Shown: positions 25,744-34,788 of the stretch, one piece after another | Position numbering within the stretch: the stretch's first letter is position 1 | Layout of the letters: each line of letters starts with the position of its first letter | Position numbers and translations under genes: made by a program | Origin: Pseudomonas marginalis | GTDB lineage: Bacteria > Pseudomonadota > Gammaproteobacteria > Pseudomonadales > Pseudomonadaceae | Length of the DNA stretch: 64,000 bases | Reading direction: 5' to 3' | NCBI RefSeq assembly: GCF_900105325.1 | Contig: NZ_FNSU01000004.1 | Location: 496,001 to 560,000 of the forward strand | Notes under the pieces: generated by a model | The model's input: the letters and a program-made list of their open reading frames with translations, nothing else | Databases searched by the model: none | Told to the model about the DNA's origin: nothing

Positions 25744-27309
25744 TCAGCGGCTCAAGTACATCCGAGTTGTCAGCAGATAGACCGGCAACCCCGACACCAC
25801 TATCAACAACGCTGCATAAGGCGCCGCCGCCGCAAACTCCACATTCGAGGTGTGCGCCCACACGGCAGTCGCCAAGGTATTCAGCCCGGTGGGGCTGAGC
25901 AGCAACGTCGCCGTCAATTCCTTCATGGCGTCCAGGAACACCAGCGCAAATGCCGCACCCAATGCCGGAAAAATAATCGGCAGCGTCACTCGGCAAAACG
26001 CACTGAACGACGATGCCCCCAGCGTGCGTGCAGCCTCTTCCAGCTGCGGTGCGGCTTTGTTCAAGGCCGTGCGGATCGGCGCCTGGGCCAATGGAAGAAA
26101 CAACAAGGCATAGGCGATCAGCAGCAACGCAGAGGTCTGGTACAGCGCCGGCACGTAATGCAGGGCGAAATACACCAGTGTCAACGCAATCACCAGGCCG
26201 GGCAGGGCGTGCAACAGGTACGGCAGGCGCTCGGCCCAGATTGCCAGTCGGCCCTTGTAGCGCACCACCAGCAGCCCCAGCGGTACCGCCAGCGCCAGGC
26301 ACAGCGCCGCGCCACCCAGCGATAGCATCAGGGAGGACAGCAATGCCTCACCAATCTCGGCCATTGGAAATGCCGCCGATGAACCTACCGCCAGCCAATA
26401 GCCGAGCATGCCCAAGGGGATGCCGCTGCCGATGATCGCCAGCGTCAGGCAATACACCTGGCCCAGTGGCGCCCACTTGCCCAGTCGCACCTGCTCCCCA
26501 TGCCGCGCCGCGCCCTGGCCGATGCGCACGTGCCGGCCCTTGCCGCGCACGCGCAGTTCCAGCCACAGCAGGGTCAGGCACATCACCAGCAATACCGCCG
26601 AAAGCATCGCGGCATTGGCATTGCTGAACTCCAGTTCGAATTGCTGGTAGATCGCGGTGGTGAAGGTTTGCAGGCCGATGATCGACAGCGCGCCGAACTC
26701 GACCAGCATATGCAGGGCAATCAGCAGTGCCCCAGCCAGCAGCGACGGCCACAGCAAGGGCAGGGTGATGCGCAGGAATACGCCCCAGCGATTCTGCCCC
26801 AGGGTGCGGGCCGATTCTTCAAGGGAAGGGTCCAGGTTGCGCAAGGTTGCGGCCACTGGCAAAAACACCAGCGGGTATTTGGACAGGGTCATCACCAGAA
26901 TCGCGCCGCCGAGCCCTTCGAAGTGGGCGCTCAGGGATACCCAGGTGAAGCTGCTGACAAACGCCGGCACCGCGAACGGCAGGCACAGGACTACGCCCCA
27001 GAGGCGGCGTCCCGGCAGATTGCTGCGTTCCAGCAGCCAGGCCAGGGACAGGCCGATCACGCCGCACGCCAGCGTCACGCCGACCATCAGCGCCAGGGTG
27101 TTGCGCAGCAGCCCGAACACATAGGGCCGCCAGAGCAGATGTACCGCCTGCGCCCAGCCCGCCTGCCAGGCCTTCAGACCGACGTACACCAGTGGCAGCA
27201 GGCTCAGGCCAACCAGTAGCAGGACGGGGAGCAGTAGCCAGATCGAAGGGCGCTTGCGGCGTGGGCTGAACCCCCCGCGCAGGGCGGGGGTGGGTAGCGA
27301 TGGGTTCAT
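25744..27309 (-). CDS. Ferric iron ABC transporter permease (FbpB/HitB type)
   Basis: A 521-residue inner-membrane permease made of two fused BPD_transp_1 halves, each with about six helices and an EAA-type cytoplasmic loop (EESARTLGQNRWGVFLRITLP near residue 168 and EEAARTLGASSFSAFCRVTLP near residue 435). The double-length layout is that of FbpB/SfuB/HitB iron permeases. Its start overlaps the stop of the substrate-binding gene by one base, so the two are an operon. No ATPase gene is adjacent, so it must use one encoded elsewhere. Confidence 0.9.
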   Translation of the reverse strand: MNPSLPTPALRGGFSPRRKRPSIWLLLPVLLLVGLSLLPLVYVGLKAWQAGWAQAVHLLWRPYVFGLLRNTLALMVGVTLACGVIGLSLAWLLERSNLPGRRLWGVVLCLPFAVPAFVSSFTWVSLSAHFEGLGGAILVMTLSKYPLVFLPVAATLRNLDPSLEESARTLGQNRWGVFLRITLPLLWPSLLAGALLIALHMLVEFGALSIIGLQTFTTAIYQQFELEFSNANAAMLSAVLLVMCLTLLWLELRVRGKGRHVRIGQGAARHGEQVRLGKWAPLGQVYCLTLAIIGSGIPLGMLGYWLAVGSSAAFPMAEIGEALLSSLMLSLGGAALCLALAVPLGLLVVRYKGRLAIWAERLPYLLHALPGLVIALTLVYFALHYVPALYQTSALLLIAYALLFLPLAQAPIRTALNKAAPQLEEAARTLGASSFSAFCRVTLPIIFPALGAAFALVFLDAMKELTATLLLSPTGLNTLATAVWAHTSNVEFAAAAPYAALLIVVSGLPVYLLTTRMYLSR

Positions 27310-28334
27310 CAGTTCAAGCCAACCTCACGTTCCAGGTCCAGGGCTTCTTCTGCGTTGCCGAGGTCGGCAGGCGTGACTTTCGGCGGCTGCAGTTCGCTGA
27401 AAGGCTTGAGGCCGCGGTTGGATTCCATGCCTTTGCGCAGCGGGTACTCGGCCGAGGTAGTGGTAATCACGCGCTGGCCTTCTTCGCTGGCCATGAACGC
27501 CAGCAGTTGCTGGGCTTCTTTGGGATGCTTGCTGGACTTCAGCGCGGCCGCCGAAGACACGGTGATCAGGCCGCCGGCATCACCATCGGTGAAGTAGTGC
27601 AGTTGGGAGTCGAGGTTGGTTTTTTCTTTCTTCAGGGCAAACCAGTAGTAGTTGTTCACCAGAACGGTGGCTACTTCGCCGTTTTCCACGGCCTTCAGGG
27701 CGACCATGTTGTTGCTGTACACCTTGCCGAAGGCACGCAGGCCGGTCAGCCATTCTTCGGCGGCTTCACGGCCGTGCAGCTTGATGATCGCCACGGCCTG
27801 TTCCTGGAAGGCGCCGCTGGTAGGTACGAAACCGACCTTGCCTTGCCACTCGGGGCCGGCGAAATCCAATACCGACTTGGGCAGGTCTTTCTCGGCAATC
27901 AGTTTGGGGTTGAAGGCTACGACGCGGGTGCGTGCGGTCACGCCCATCCAGTCGCCGTTACGGCCCACGTAATCCTTGGGCAGGACGTCGAGCGTGCCTG
28001 CATCGATCTTGGCCAGCAGGCCTTGCTCGCCAAGTTTGTTCAGTGGCGGCGATTCCTCGGTGTAGATCACGTCGGCAGGGGAGCGGTCGCCTTCCTCCAC
28101 GACTTGGCTGGCCAGTTGGTTGCTGCTGCCCTTGCGTACGTTGACGTGAATACCGGTCCTGGCTTCGAAGGCCTTGGCGAGTTCATCGCCGACTTCTTTG
28201 TGTTGGCCGTTGTACAGGGTCAGGGAGACCTTGTCGGCGGAATAGGCGGCGGGGGAGAGTAGGGTCAGGCCGAGCAGAGTGATGGTCAGGCCACGCAGAA
28301 GGGATGTCTTGAGACGGGTATCGCGGATCATCAT
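27309..28334 (-). CDS. Ferric iron ABC transporter substrate-binding protein (FbpA/HitA type)
   Basis: A 341-residue periplasmic binding protein. The signal peptide covers about residues 1-33, ending SPAAYSA-DK. The mature protein begins with LTLYNGQHKEVGDELAKAFE, typical of the extracellular solute-binding family 1/FbpA group, and includes DVIYTEESPP and the paired tyrosines NNYYW that bind Fe3+ in this family. It is expressed with the downstream permease. Iron is the likely substrate, but related proteins bind other ligands such as 2-aminoethylphosphonate, so specificity is inferred. Confidence 0.88.
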   Translation of the reverse strand: MMIRDTRLKTSLLRGLTITLLGLTLLSPAAYSADKVSLTLYNGQHKEVGDELAKAFEARTGIHVNVRKGSSNQLASQVVEEGDRSPADVIYTEESPPLNKLGEQGLLAKIDAGTLDVLPKDYVGRNGDWMGVTARTRVVAFNPKLIAEKDLPKSVLDFAGPEWQGKVGFVPTSGAFQEQAVAIIKLHGREAAEEWLTGLRAFGKVYSNNMVALKAVENGEVATVLVNNYYWFALKKEKTNLDSQLHYFTDGDAGGLITVSSAAALKSSKHPKEAQQLLAFMASEEGQRVITTTSAEYPLRKGMESNRGLKPFSELQPPKVTPADLGNAEEALDLEREVGLN

Positions 28335-28446
28335 CCGGGGTTTTCCTCACTTGAGTGCAACAAATCGTTGCAAGGATAAACGATAAAACTTCTCAAGTGC
28401 GCCGAAGGGGGGAAATTGCTGGTTGAGGTTTTCAAACCCCGGAAAC

Positions 28447-28470
28447 GAAAAAACCCGCTTTCGCGGGTTT
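28447..28470 (-). terminator. Terminator of the downstream tRNA-Leu copy
   Basis: Stem AAACCCGC/GCGGGTTT with a GAAA loop followed on the minus strand by a TTTTTT run, 11 nt after the tRNA end. Confidence 0.85.
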
Positions 28471-28480
28471 GATCTGAATT

Positions 28481-28567
28481 TGGTGCCCAGGAGAAGACTC
28501 GAACTTCCACGACCTTGCGATCACCAGCACCTGAAGCTGGCGTGTCTACCAATTTCACCACCTGGGC
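28481..28567 (-). tRNA. tRNA-Leu (anticodon CAG), copy 1
   Basis: An 87-nt leucine tRNA including encoded CCA. Acceptor arm GCCCAGG/CCTGGGC, anticodon stem CCAGC/GCTGG around the loop TTCAGGT, which gives anticodon CAG (reads CUG). The long variable arm and GTTCGAGTC T-arm are those of a class II leucine tRNA. It has its own promoter and terminator. Confidence 0.97.
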
Positions 28568-28602
28568 ATTATCAAGCAACGTTGCCGCTGTTGATGGGGC
28601 GA

Positions 28603-28631
28603 ACTATACGGCGGGCTTTTTAATCTGTAAA
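28603..28631 (-). promoter_or_regulatory. Sigma-70 promoter of tRNA-Leu copy 1
   Basis: TTTACA, 17 bases, TATAGT reading leftward, about 35 nt upstream of the tRNA. The GC-rich stretch directly after the -10 box (GCCCC) resembles a stringent discriminator. Confidence 0.8.
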
Positions 28632-28687
28632 CCCCTGATTCGAAAAATATAAATCGATTTTCTCGTTAAAAATCAGAAGCCTGAAAC

Positions 28688-28711
28688 GAAAAAACCCGCT
28701 TTCGCGGGTTT
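28688..28711 (-). terminator. Terminator of the upstream tRNA-Leu copy
   Basis: The same AAACCCGC/GCGGGTTT hairpin and T-run as at 28447, displaced by 241 nt. Confidence 0.85.
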
Positions 28712-28721
28712 GATCTGAATT

Positions 28722-28808
28722 TGGTGCCCAGGAGAAGACTCGAACTTCCACGACCTTGCGATCACCAGCACCTGAAGCTGGCGTGTCTACCAATTTCACC
28801 ACCTGGGC
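28722..28808 (-). tRNA. tRNA-Leu (anticodon CAG), copy 2
   Basis: The 87-nt sequence is identical to the copy at 28481, and the identity continues into the terminator region. Both copies read CUG, the dominant leucine codon in this GC-rich genome, so a doubled dose fits codon demand. Confidence 0.97.
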
Positions 28809-28842
28809 AACATCAACAACGTTGCCGTCGTCGATGGCGCGC

Positions 28843-28871
28843 ACTATACGGAGCGGTTTTTTAGCTGTAAA
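28843..28871 (-). promoter_or_regulatory. Sigma-70 promoter of tRNA-Leu copy 2
   Basis: TTTACA-N17-TATAGT, the same boxes and spacing as for copy 1, with a diverged spacer. Each tRNA can therefore be transcribed on its own. Confidence 0.8.
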
Positions 28872-29032
28872 CCCCTGCTATGAAAAAAACCTGGGAAATT
28901 TCGCCAATGGTCGTGCAAGGTGCGCGGCGAGGGCTGTAAAAGGCTTTTAAACGCTTGTTGATGCCTGAAATTTCCCGTTTCAATACGCGTATGCCAAACT
29001 AACCCGCATATAGACAAGGTGAAAAATCTCTA

Positions 29033-31666
29033 ATGGCCGATTGGCAGTCCCTCGATCCCGAGGCCGCTCGTGAAGCGGAAAAATATGAAAACCCTATTCC
29101 TAGCCGCGAACTGATCCTGGCGCACCTCGCCGATCGGGGTTCGCCTGCTAGCCGTGAGCAGTTGGTCGAAGAGTTCGGTCTGACCACCGAAGACCAGCTC
29201 GAAGCCCTGCGCCGCCGCCTGCGTGCCATGGAGCGCGATGCTCAACTGATCTACACCCGCCGTGGCACCTACGCGCCCGTGGATAAGCTCGACCTGATCC
29301 TCGGCCGCATTGCCGGCCACCGTGACGGTTTCGGCTTCCTGATCCCGGATGACGGCAGTGATGACCTGTTCATGAGCCCGGCGCAAATGCGCCTGGTGTT
29401 CGATGGCGACCGTGCCCTGGCGCGGGTTTCCGGACTGGACCGTCGTGGTCGCCGTGAAGGCGTGATCGTCGAAGTGGTGTCCCGTGCCCACGAGTCCATC
29501 GTCGGCCGCTACTTCGAAGAAGGCGGTATCGGCTTTGTTGTGCCGGATAACCCGAAGGTCCAGCAGGAAGTGCTGATCACCCCGGGCCGCAATGGCGCTG
29601 CCAAGGTCGGCCAGTTCGTCGAGGTGAAAATCACCCACTGGCCGACTGCGCGCTTCCAGCCCCAGGGCGATATTGTAGAAGTGGTCGGCAACTACATGGC
29701 GCCGGGCATGGAAATCGACGTCGCGCTGCGTACCTACGATATTCCTCACGTCTGGCCTGAGGCTGTGCTCAAGGAAGCCGCCAAGCTCAAGCCGGAAGTC
29801 GAAGAAAAGGACAAGGAAAAACGCATCGACCTGCGCCATCTGCCGTTCGTCACCATTGACGGTGAAGATGCCCGCGACTTCGACGATGCGGTCTACTGCG
29901 AAGCCAAGCCCGGCAAGCTGCGTCTGTTCTCCGGCGGCTGGAAGTTGTTCGTCGCGATTGCCGACGTTTCCAGCTATGTGAAGATCGGTTCGGCCCTGGA
30001 TAACGAGGCCCAGGTACGCGGCAACTCCGTGTATTTCCCTGAGCGCGTGATCCCGATGCTGCCTGAGCAGCTGTCCAACGGCCTATGCTCCCTGAACCCG
30101 AAAGTCGACCGTTTGGCCATGGTTTGCGAGATGACTATCTCGAAAACCGGCGAAATGACCGATTACCAGTTCTATGAAGCGGTGATCCACTCCCAGGCGC
30201 GCCTGACCTACAACAAGGTCAGCACCATCCTGGAACAGCCGAAAACCAGCGAAGCCAAGGCGTTGCGTGGCGAGTACGGGCATGTGGTGCCGCACCTCAA
30301 GCAGCTGTACGCGTTGTACAAAGTGTTGCTGGGTGCCCGTCATGTGCGTGGCGCGATCGATTTTGAAACCCAGGAAACCCGGATTGTCTTCGGTTCCGAG
30401 CGCAAGATCGCCGCGATCACCCCGACCACCCGTAACGATGCGCACAAGCTGATCGAGGAATGCATGCTGGCGGCCAACGTGGCCACCGCTGAATTCCTGA
30501 AAAAGCACGAAATCCCTGCGCTCTACCGTGTGCACGATGGCCCGCCACCGGAGCGCCTGGAAAAACTGCGCGCGTTCCTCGGCGAGCTGGGCCTGTCCCT
30601 GCACAAAGGCAAGGACGGCCCGACGCCGAAGGACTACCAGGCACTGCTGGCCAGCATCAAGGACCGTCCGGATTACCACGTGATCCAGACCGTGATGCTG
30701 CGCTCCCTGAGCCAGGCGGTGTACAGCGCCGATAACCAGGGCCACTTCGGCCTGAATTACGAGGCGTATACCCACTTCACCTCGCCGATTCGCCGTTATC
30801 CGGACCTGCTCACGCACCGCGCAATCCGCAGCGTGATCCATTCCAAGCAGAACACCCCGCACGTCAAGCGCGCCGGTGCCATGACCATTCCGAAGGCGCG
30901 GATCTATCCGTACGACGAAGCGGCCCTGGAACAGTTGGGCGAGCAGTGCTCCATGAGCGAGCGCCGCGCCGACGAAGCCACCCGCGATGTGGTGAACTGG
31001 CTCAAGTGCGAGTTCATGAAGGACCGCGTGGGCGAGTCGTTCCCAGGTGTGATCACCGCCGTGACCGGCTTTGGCCTGTTCGTCGAGCTGACCGACATCT
31101 ACGTCGAAGGCCTGGTGCACGTCACCGCCTTGCCGGGTGACTACTACCACTTCGACCCTGTGCACCACCGCCTGGCGGGTGAGCGTACCGGTCGCAGTTT
31201 CCGTTTGGGCGATACCGTGGAAGTGCAGGTCATGCGCGTCGATCTCGACGAGCGCAAGATCGACTTTGGCATGCCTGACAAGCCCGCCGAAGCGCCGGGC
31301 CGTAAAAAGCGTGGCAGCGAGACGACCGCGCCTGCAAGCAAAGGCAAAGGCGCTCCCGCCAAAGCGGCAGTTGCAGAGCCCGCTCCAGCCAAGGCCGGGC
31401 GCCGTCCAGCAGCCAAGGACAAAGCACCCGAGGCCTACCGCCCAAGCGACGCGGCGGCGAAAAACGCCGAACTGCGCAAGAGCCGTGAGTTGAAGCAGCA
31501 GTTGCTCAACGAAGCCAAAAGCGGTGGTAAAGCGGCGTCTGGGGGAAAGTCCCAGGGGGCGGAAAAGCCGTCGAGCAAGCCAAGTAAACACCGTAAAGGC
31601 CCGCCAAAAGCGGGTTCGGCCCCCGCGAAAAGCGGCGGGTCGCGCAAACCTAAGGCCAAGTCATGA
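29033..31666 (+). CDS. rnr: Ribonuclease R
   Basis: A processive 3'-5' exoribonuclease that degrades structured RNA. The 877 residues comprise an N-terminal winged helix (about 20-85), two cold-shock OB folds (about 85-245), the RNB catalytic domain with the aspartate cluster in IDGEDARDFDDAVYC (about 278-292), an S1 domain (about 660-745, VGESFPGVITAVTGFGLFVEL), and a basic Lys/Ala/Pro-rich tail of about 120 residues that is probably unstructured and RNA-binding. rlmB overlaps the stop by four bases. Confidence 0.97.
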   Translation: MADWQSLDPEAAREAEKYENPIPSRELILAHLADRGSPASREQLVEEFGLTTEDQLEALRRRLRAMERDAQLIYTRRGTYAPVDKLDLILGRIAGHRDGFGFLIPDDGSDDLFMSPAQMRLVFDGDRALARVSGLDRRGRREGVIVEVVSRAHESIVGRYFEEGGIGFVVPDNPKVQQEVLITPGRNGAAKVGQFVEVKITHWPTARFQPQGDIVEVVGNYMAPGMEIDVALRTYDIPHVWPEAVLKEAAKLKPEVEEKDKEKRIDLRHLPFVTIDGEDARDFDDAVYCEAKPGKLRLFSGGWKLFVAIADVSSYVKIGSALDNEAQVRGNSVYFPERVIPMLPEQLSNGLCSLNPKVDRLAMVCEMTISKTGEMTDYQFYEAVIHSQARLTYNKVSTILEQPKTSEAKALRGEYGHVVPHLKQLYALYKVLLGARHVRGAIDFETQETRIVFGSERKIAAITPTTRNDAHKLIEECMLAANVATAEFLKKHEIPALYRVHDGPPPERLEKLRAFLGELGLSLHKGKDGPTPKDYQALLASIKDRPDYHVIQTVMLRSLSQAVYSADNQGHFGLNYEAYTHFTSPIRRYPDLLTHRAIRSVIHSKQNTPHVKRAGAMTIPKARIYPYDEAALEQLGEQCSMSERRADEATRDVVNWLKCEFMKDRVGESFPGVITAVTGFGLFVELTDIYVEGLVHVTALPGDYYHFDPVHHRLAGERTGRSFRLGDTVEVQVMRVDLDERKIDFGMPDKPAEAPGRKKRGSETTAPASKGKGAPAKAAVAEPAPAKAGRRPAAKDKAPEAYRPSDAAAKNAELRKSRELKQQLLNEAKSGGKAASGGKSQGAEKPSSKPSKHRKGPPKAGSAPAKSGGSRKPKAKS

Positions 31667-32418
31667 GTCTGGAAAAAATCTACGGCGTCCACGCCGTAGA
31701 AGCACTGCTGCGTCACCACCCTAAGCGCGTCAAGCAAGTCTGGCTGGCCGAAGGTCGCAGCGAGCCGCGCGTACAGGCGTTGGTCGAGTTGGCCACCCAA
31801 AACAAAGTCGCCATCGGCCAGGCCGAACGGCGTGAAATGGACGTGTGGGTCGAAGGCGTCCACCAGGGTGTGGTGGCGGACGTCAGTCCGAGCCAGGTCT
31901 GGGGCGAAGCGATGCTCGATGAGCTGCTCGACCGTACCGAAGGTGCACCGCTGCTGCTGGTGCTGGACGGCGTGACCGACCCGCACAACCTCGGCGCGTG
32001 CCTGCGCTCGGCCGATGCTGCGGGTGCGCTGGCGGTGATTGTGCCTAAGGACAAGTCGGCTACCTTGACGCCGGTGGTGCGTAAAGTCGCCTGTGGCGCG
32101 GCGGAAGTGATTCCGCTGGTGGCCGTGACCAACCTGGCGCGCACCCTGGAGAAACTCCAGCAGCGCGGCCTGTGGGTCGTGGGCACGGCGGGAGAGGCCG
32201 AGGTCAGCATTTATGACCAGGACCTCACCGGCCCGACCATCCTGATCATGGGAGCCGAAGGCAAGGGCATGCGTCGCCTGACCCGTGAACATTGCGATTA
32301 CCTGGTGCACCTGCCGATGGCCGGTAGCGTCAGCAGCCTGAACGTGTCGGTTGCGACCGGCGTGTGCCTGTTTGAGGCCCAGCGTCAGCGTGGTGCCAAG
32401 GCCAAGGCGAAGAAGTAA
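31663..32418 (+). CDS. rlmB: 23S rRNA (guanosine-2'-O-)-methyltransferase RlmB
   Basis: Methylates G2251 of 23S rRNA. The 251-residue SPOUT enzyme has a substrate-binding N-terminal domain and the three SPOUT motifs: DPHNLGACLRSADA, IMGAEGKGMRRL and LPMAGSVSSLNVSVAT. ATG at 31663 overlaps the rnr stop as ATGA, so translation is coupled. Confidence 0.97.
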   Translation: MSLEKIYGVHAVEALLRHHPKRVKQVWLAEGRSEPRVQALVELATQNKVAIGQAERREMDVWVEGVHQGVVADVSPSQVWGEAMLDELLDRTEGAPLLLVLDGVTDPHNLGACLRSADAAGALAVIVPKDKSATLTPVVRKVACGAAEVIPLVAVTNLARTLEKLQQRGLWVVGTAGEAEVSIYDQDLTGPTILIMGAEGKGMRRLTREHCDYLVHLPMAGSVSSLNVSVATGVCLFEAQRQRGAKAKAKK

Positions 32419-32440
32419 TTCCAAGCCTGGCGTAGAACCA

Positions 32441-32473
32441 ACATGTGGGAGGGGGCTTGCCCCTCCCACATGT
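32441..32473. repeat. Short intergenic palindrome (GTGGGAGGGG family)
   Basis: A 14-bp inverted repeat, ACATGTGGGAGGGG, closing 23 nt after the rlmB stop. A member of the same family as 1643. Confidence 0.8.
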
Positions 32474-32518
32474 GCTTTTGTGGTGTCTGGGAGATTGTTC
32501 AAATAATCACCAATCACC

Positions 32519-32547
32519 TTGCGCCCGTTCTTCCCCTTCTCTACAAT
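32519..32547 (+). promoter_or_regulatory. Sigma-70 promoter of the rpsF operon
   Basis: TTGCGC and TACAAT with a 17-base spacer. The predicted leader is about 113 nt and includes a small CCG/CGG hairpin (around 32626-32640) near the ribosome-binding site. This could be an S6:S18 autoregulatory structure, but I cannot confirm the motif. Confidence 0.6.
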
Positions 32548-32666
32548 TGCGCCCCTTGCCTTCCTGGCAGGCACCGATGTGCCTCCCTGCGGCAAGATCC
32601 ATAAGTGTCATTCACTCCTTGTCTGACCGTTTTTGAGCGGCAGGCTACAACCCGTAAGGAGCATTC

Positions 32667-33089
32667 ATGCGTCATTACGAAATCATCTTTTTGGTCCACC
32701 CGGATCAAAGCGAGCAAGTCGGCGGCATGGTTGAGCGTTACACCAAGCTGATCGAAGAAGACGGCGGCAAAATCCACCGTCTGGAAGATTGGGGTCGTCG
32801 TCAACTGGCCTACGCAATCAACAATGTTCACAAGGCTCACTACGTGATGCTGAACGTTGAGTGCACCGGCAAGGCCCTGGCCGAGCTGGAAGACAACTTC
32901 CGCTACAACGATGCAGTGATCCGTAACCTGGTCATCCGTCGCGAAGAAGCCGTTACCGGCCAATCCGAGATGCTCAAGGCTGAAGAAAACCGCAGTGAGC
33001 GCCGTGAGCGTCGCGACCGTCCTGAGCACGAAGGCGCTGATAGCGCTGATAGTGATGACAGCGACAGCAGCGATAACGCTGACGAGTAA
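32667..33089 (+). CDS. rpsF: 30S ribosomal protein S6
   Basis: The 140-residue S6 forms a heterodimer with S18 on the 30S platform. The N-terminal MRHYEIIFLVHPDQSEQV and EDWGRRQLAYAI blocks are characteristic. The C-terminal tail from about residue 112 is very acidic (AD-SDDSDSSDN type) and is the substrate of RimK glutamylation in pseudomonads, though no terminal Glu-Glu pair as in E. coli is present. rpsR follows 29 nt later. Confidence 0.97.
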   Translation: MRHYEIIFLVHPDQSEQVGGMVERYTKLIEEDGGKIHRLEDWGRRQLAYAINNVHKAHYVMLNVECTGKALAELEDNFRYNDAVIRNLVIRREEAVTGQSEMLKAEENRSERRERRDRPEHEGADSADSDDSDSSDNADE

Positions 33090-33118
33090 TCCACGGACCT
33101 TATTAAGGAGCCTATCAA

Positions 33119-33349
33119 ATGGCACGTTTCTTCCGTCGTCGTAAGTTTTGCCGCTTCACCGCTGAAGAAGTGAAGGAGATCGACTACAAAGATCTCAACA
33201 CTCTGAAAGCCTACGTATCCGAGACCGGCAAAATCGTTCCAAGCCGTATCACCGGTACCAAAGCACGTTATCAGCGTCAGCTGGCTACCGCTATCAAGCG
33301 CGCCCGCTTCCTGGCCCTGCTGGCCTACACCGACAGCCACGGCCGCTGA
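33119..33349 (+). CDS. rpsR: 30S ribosomal protein S18
   Basis: The 76-residue S18, S6 partner. FFRRRKFCRFTAEEVKEIDYKD and PSRITGTKARYQRQLATAIKRAR are the conserved RNA-binding segments. The upstream AAGGAG is a strong ribosome-binding site. Confidence 0.98.
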   Translation: MARFFRRRKFCRFTAEEVKEIDYKDLNTLKAYVSETGKIVPSRITGTKARYQRQLATAIKRARFLALLAYTDSHGR

Positions 33350-33385
33350 GACCGGGCAGTCGACAAGTAGTAAGGGATTGAATGC

Positions 33386-34276
33386 ATGCGCGCCTTAGCT
33401 GAGTTCATCATGCGCGGTCGTGTGCAGGCCACTCTGGTAGTGGCTGGATGTGCAGTGTTGCCGTTGTTGTTCTGGTTGGGTGCCGCCGCGGGTTGCCTTG
33501 TGCTCCTGCGGCGCGGTTCGGACGCCTTGAGCGTCCTGGGTCTGGGGTTGTTGTCAGTGTTGGTGAGCTGGCATTTCCTGCAAGACCCGACAGCGCTTCT
33601 GGTGCTGTTGGGGAGTTGCAGCCTGGCGTTGGTTTTGCGCGCCGGGCATTCCTGGAATCGCGTGCTGCTGGTCAGCACGGCCGTGGGGTTGTTGTGTGCG
33701 GTGAGCCTGGGGACCGTCTTCGGTTCCTTCATCGAGTCGTTGGCGCAGACGTTTCAACACGTCTTGCCGCTGGTGATGGGTGAGTCTTACGAGAAGTTCT
33801 CGGCAGACCAGAAAGCAGCACTCGCTTCACTGGCAGTTCCGATGTTGATCATTTCGACAGCGGTTTCGGTGCAGGTCTTTAGTGTGTTGTGCCTGATTCT
33901 TGGGCGCTATTGGCAGGCGTTGTTGTATAACCCCGGCGGTTTCGGAAGCGAGTTTCGCGCAATCCGGATCCCCAAGCGCGTTGCGCTGTCACTGCTGGCC
34001 GTCATGTGCGTTGCCCCGTTTATCGGGTGGCACACCTTGATCCTGTTGCCGTTGTTCGGTGTGCCGCTGTTCTTCGCTGGCTTGTCCCTGATTCACGGGC
34101 TTGTCGCGCAGAAAAGACTGGCCAGTTTCTGGCTGGTGGGGATCTACGTCACCGTCCTGCCGCTCATGCACTTGATCGGTCCGTTACTCGTGGTCTTGGC
34201 CATTGTCGACAGCCTGATTGATTTTCGCGGACGTTCTGCGCCGAAAGACGCCGATAACGCGAACGGTGAAGGTTAA
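33386..34276 (+). CDS. Conserved multi-pass membrane protein in the rpsR-rplI interval
   Basis: A 296-residue integral membrane protein with roughly eight hydrophobic segments (about 14-42, 47-62, 64-80, 88-112, 150-172, 195-215, 220-238 and 245-270) and a short charged cytoplasmic C-terminus. It may belong to the DUF2232/YybS group, judged only from topology and location. It occupies this place between rpsR and rplI in pseudomonads. The function is not known to me. Cotranscription with the ribosomal protein genes is likely from the short gaps of 36 and 18 nt. Confidence 0.85.
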   Translation: MRALAEFIMRGRVQATLVVAGCAVLPLLFWLGAAAGCLVLLRRGSDALSVLGLGLLSVLVSWHFLQDPTALLVLLGSCSLALVLRAGHSWNRVLLVSTAVGLLCAVSLGTVFGSFIESLAQTFQHVLPLVMGESYEKFSADQKAALASLAVPMLIISTAVSVQVFSVLCLILGRYWQALLYNPGGFGSEFRAIRIPKRVALSLLAVMCVAPFIGWHTLILLPLFGVPLFFAGLSLIHGLVAQKRLASFWLVGIYVTVLPLMHLIGPLLVVLAIVDSLIDFRGRSAPKDADNANGEG

Positions 34277-34294
34277 AAGTTAGAGGATTTTCAC

Positions 34295-34741
34295 ATGCAA
34301 CTGATCCTTCTGGAAAAAGTCGCCAACCTGGGCAACCTGGGCGACAAAGTGAACGTTAAGGCCGGCTACGGTCGTAACTACCTGCTGCCATACGGCAAAG
34401 CCACCGCTGCAACCGCTGCCAACCTGGCTGCGTTTGAAGAGCGTCGCGCTGAGCTGGAAAAAGCAGCGGCAGACAAGAAAGCTTCGGCTGAAACTCGCGC
34501 TGCCCAACTGGCTGAGCTGGAAGTGACTATCACTGCCACCGCCGGTGACGAAGGCAAGCTGTTCGGTTCGATCGGCACCCACGACATCGCTGATGCACTG
34601 ACCGCCTCCGGCGTTGAAGTGCAGAAGAGCGAAGTTCGTCTGCCGAACGGCACCATCCGCAACGTAGGCGAATTCGACGTAGCCGTGCACCTGCACGCCG
34701 AAGTTGAAGCCACCGTACGCGTTGTCGTGGTAGCAGCTTAA
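34295..34741 (+). CDS. rplI: 50S ribosomal protein L9
   Basis: A 148-residue L9 with two globular domains joined by a long helix. The N-terminal MQLILLEKVANLGNLGDKVNVKAGYGRNYLLPYGKA is diagnostic, given here as the segments LILLEKVANLG and GYGRNYLLP. The connecting helix (about 41-75) is rich in Ala/Glu/Lys. A terminator follows. Confidence 0.98.
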   Translation: MQLILLEKVANLGNLGDKVNVKAGYGRNYLLPYGKATAATAANLAAFEERRAELEKAAADKKASAETRAAQLAELEVTITATAGDEGKLFGSIGTHDIADALTASGVEVQKSEVRLPNGTIRNVGEFDVAVHLHAEVEATVRVVVVAA

Positions 34742-34788
34742 GTCGCACCTAACTGACTGGCACCTCGTGTGTCGGGCAGTTAACATCG

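Noticed and set aside
28374..28390. GATAAACGATAAAAC upstream of the iron transporter pair as a Fur box
   Set aside because: Too few matches to the 19-bp consensus and no palindromic symmetry.
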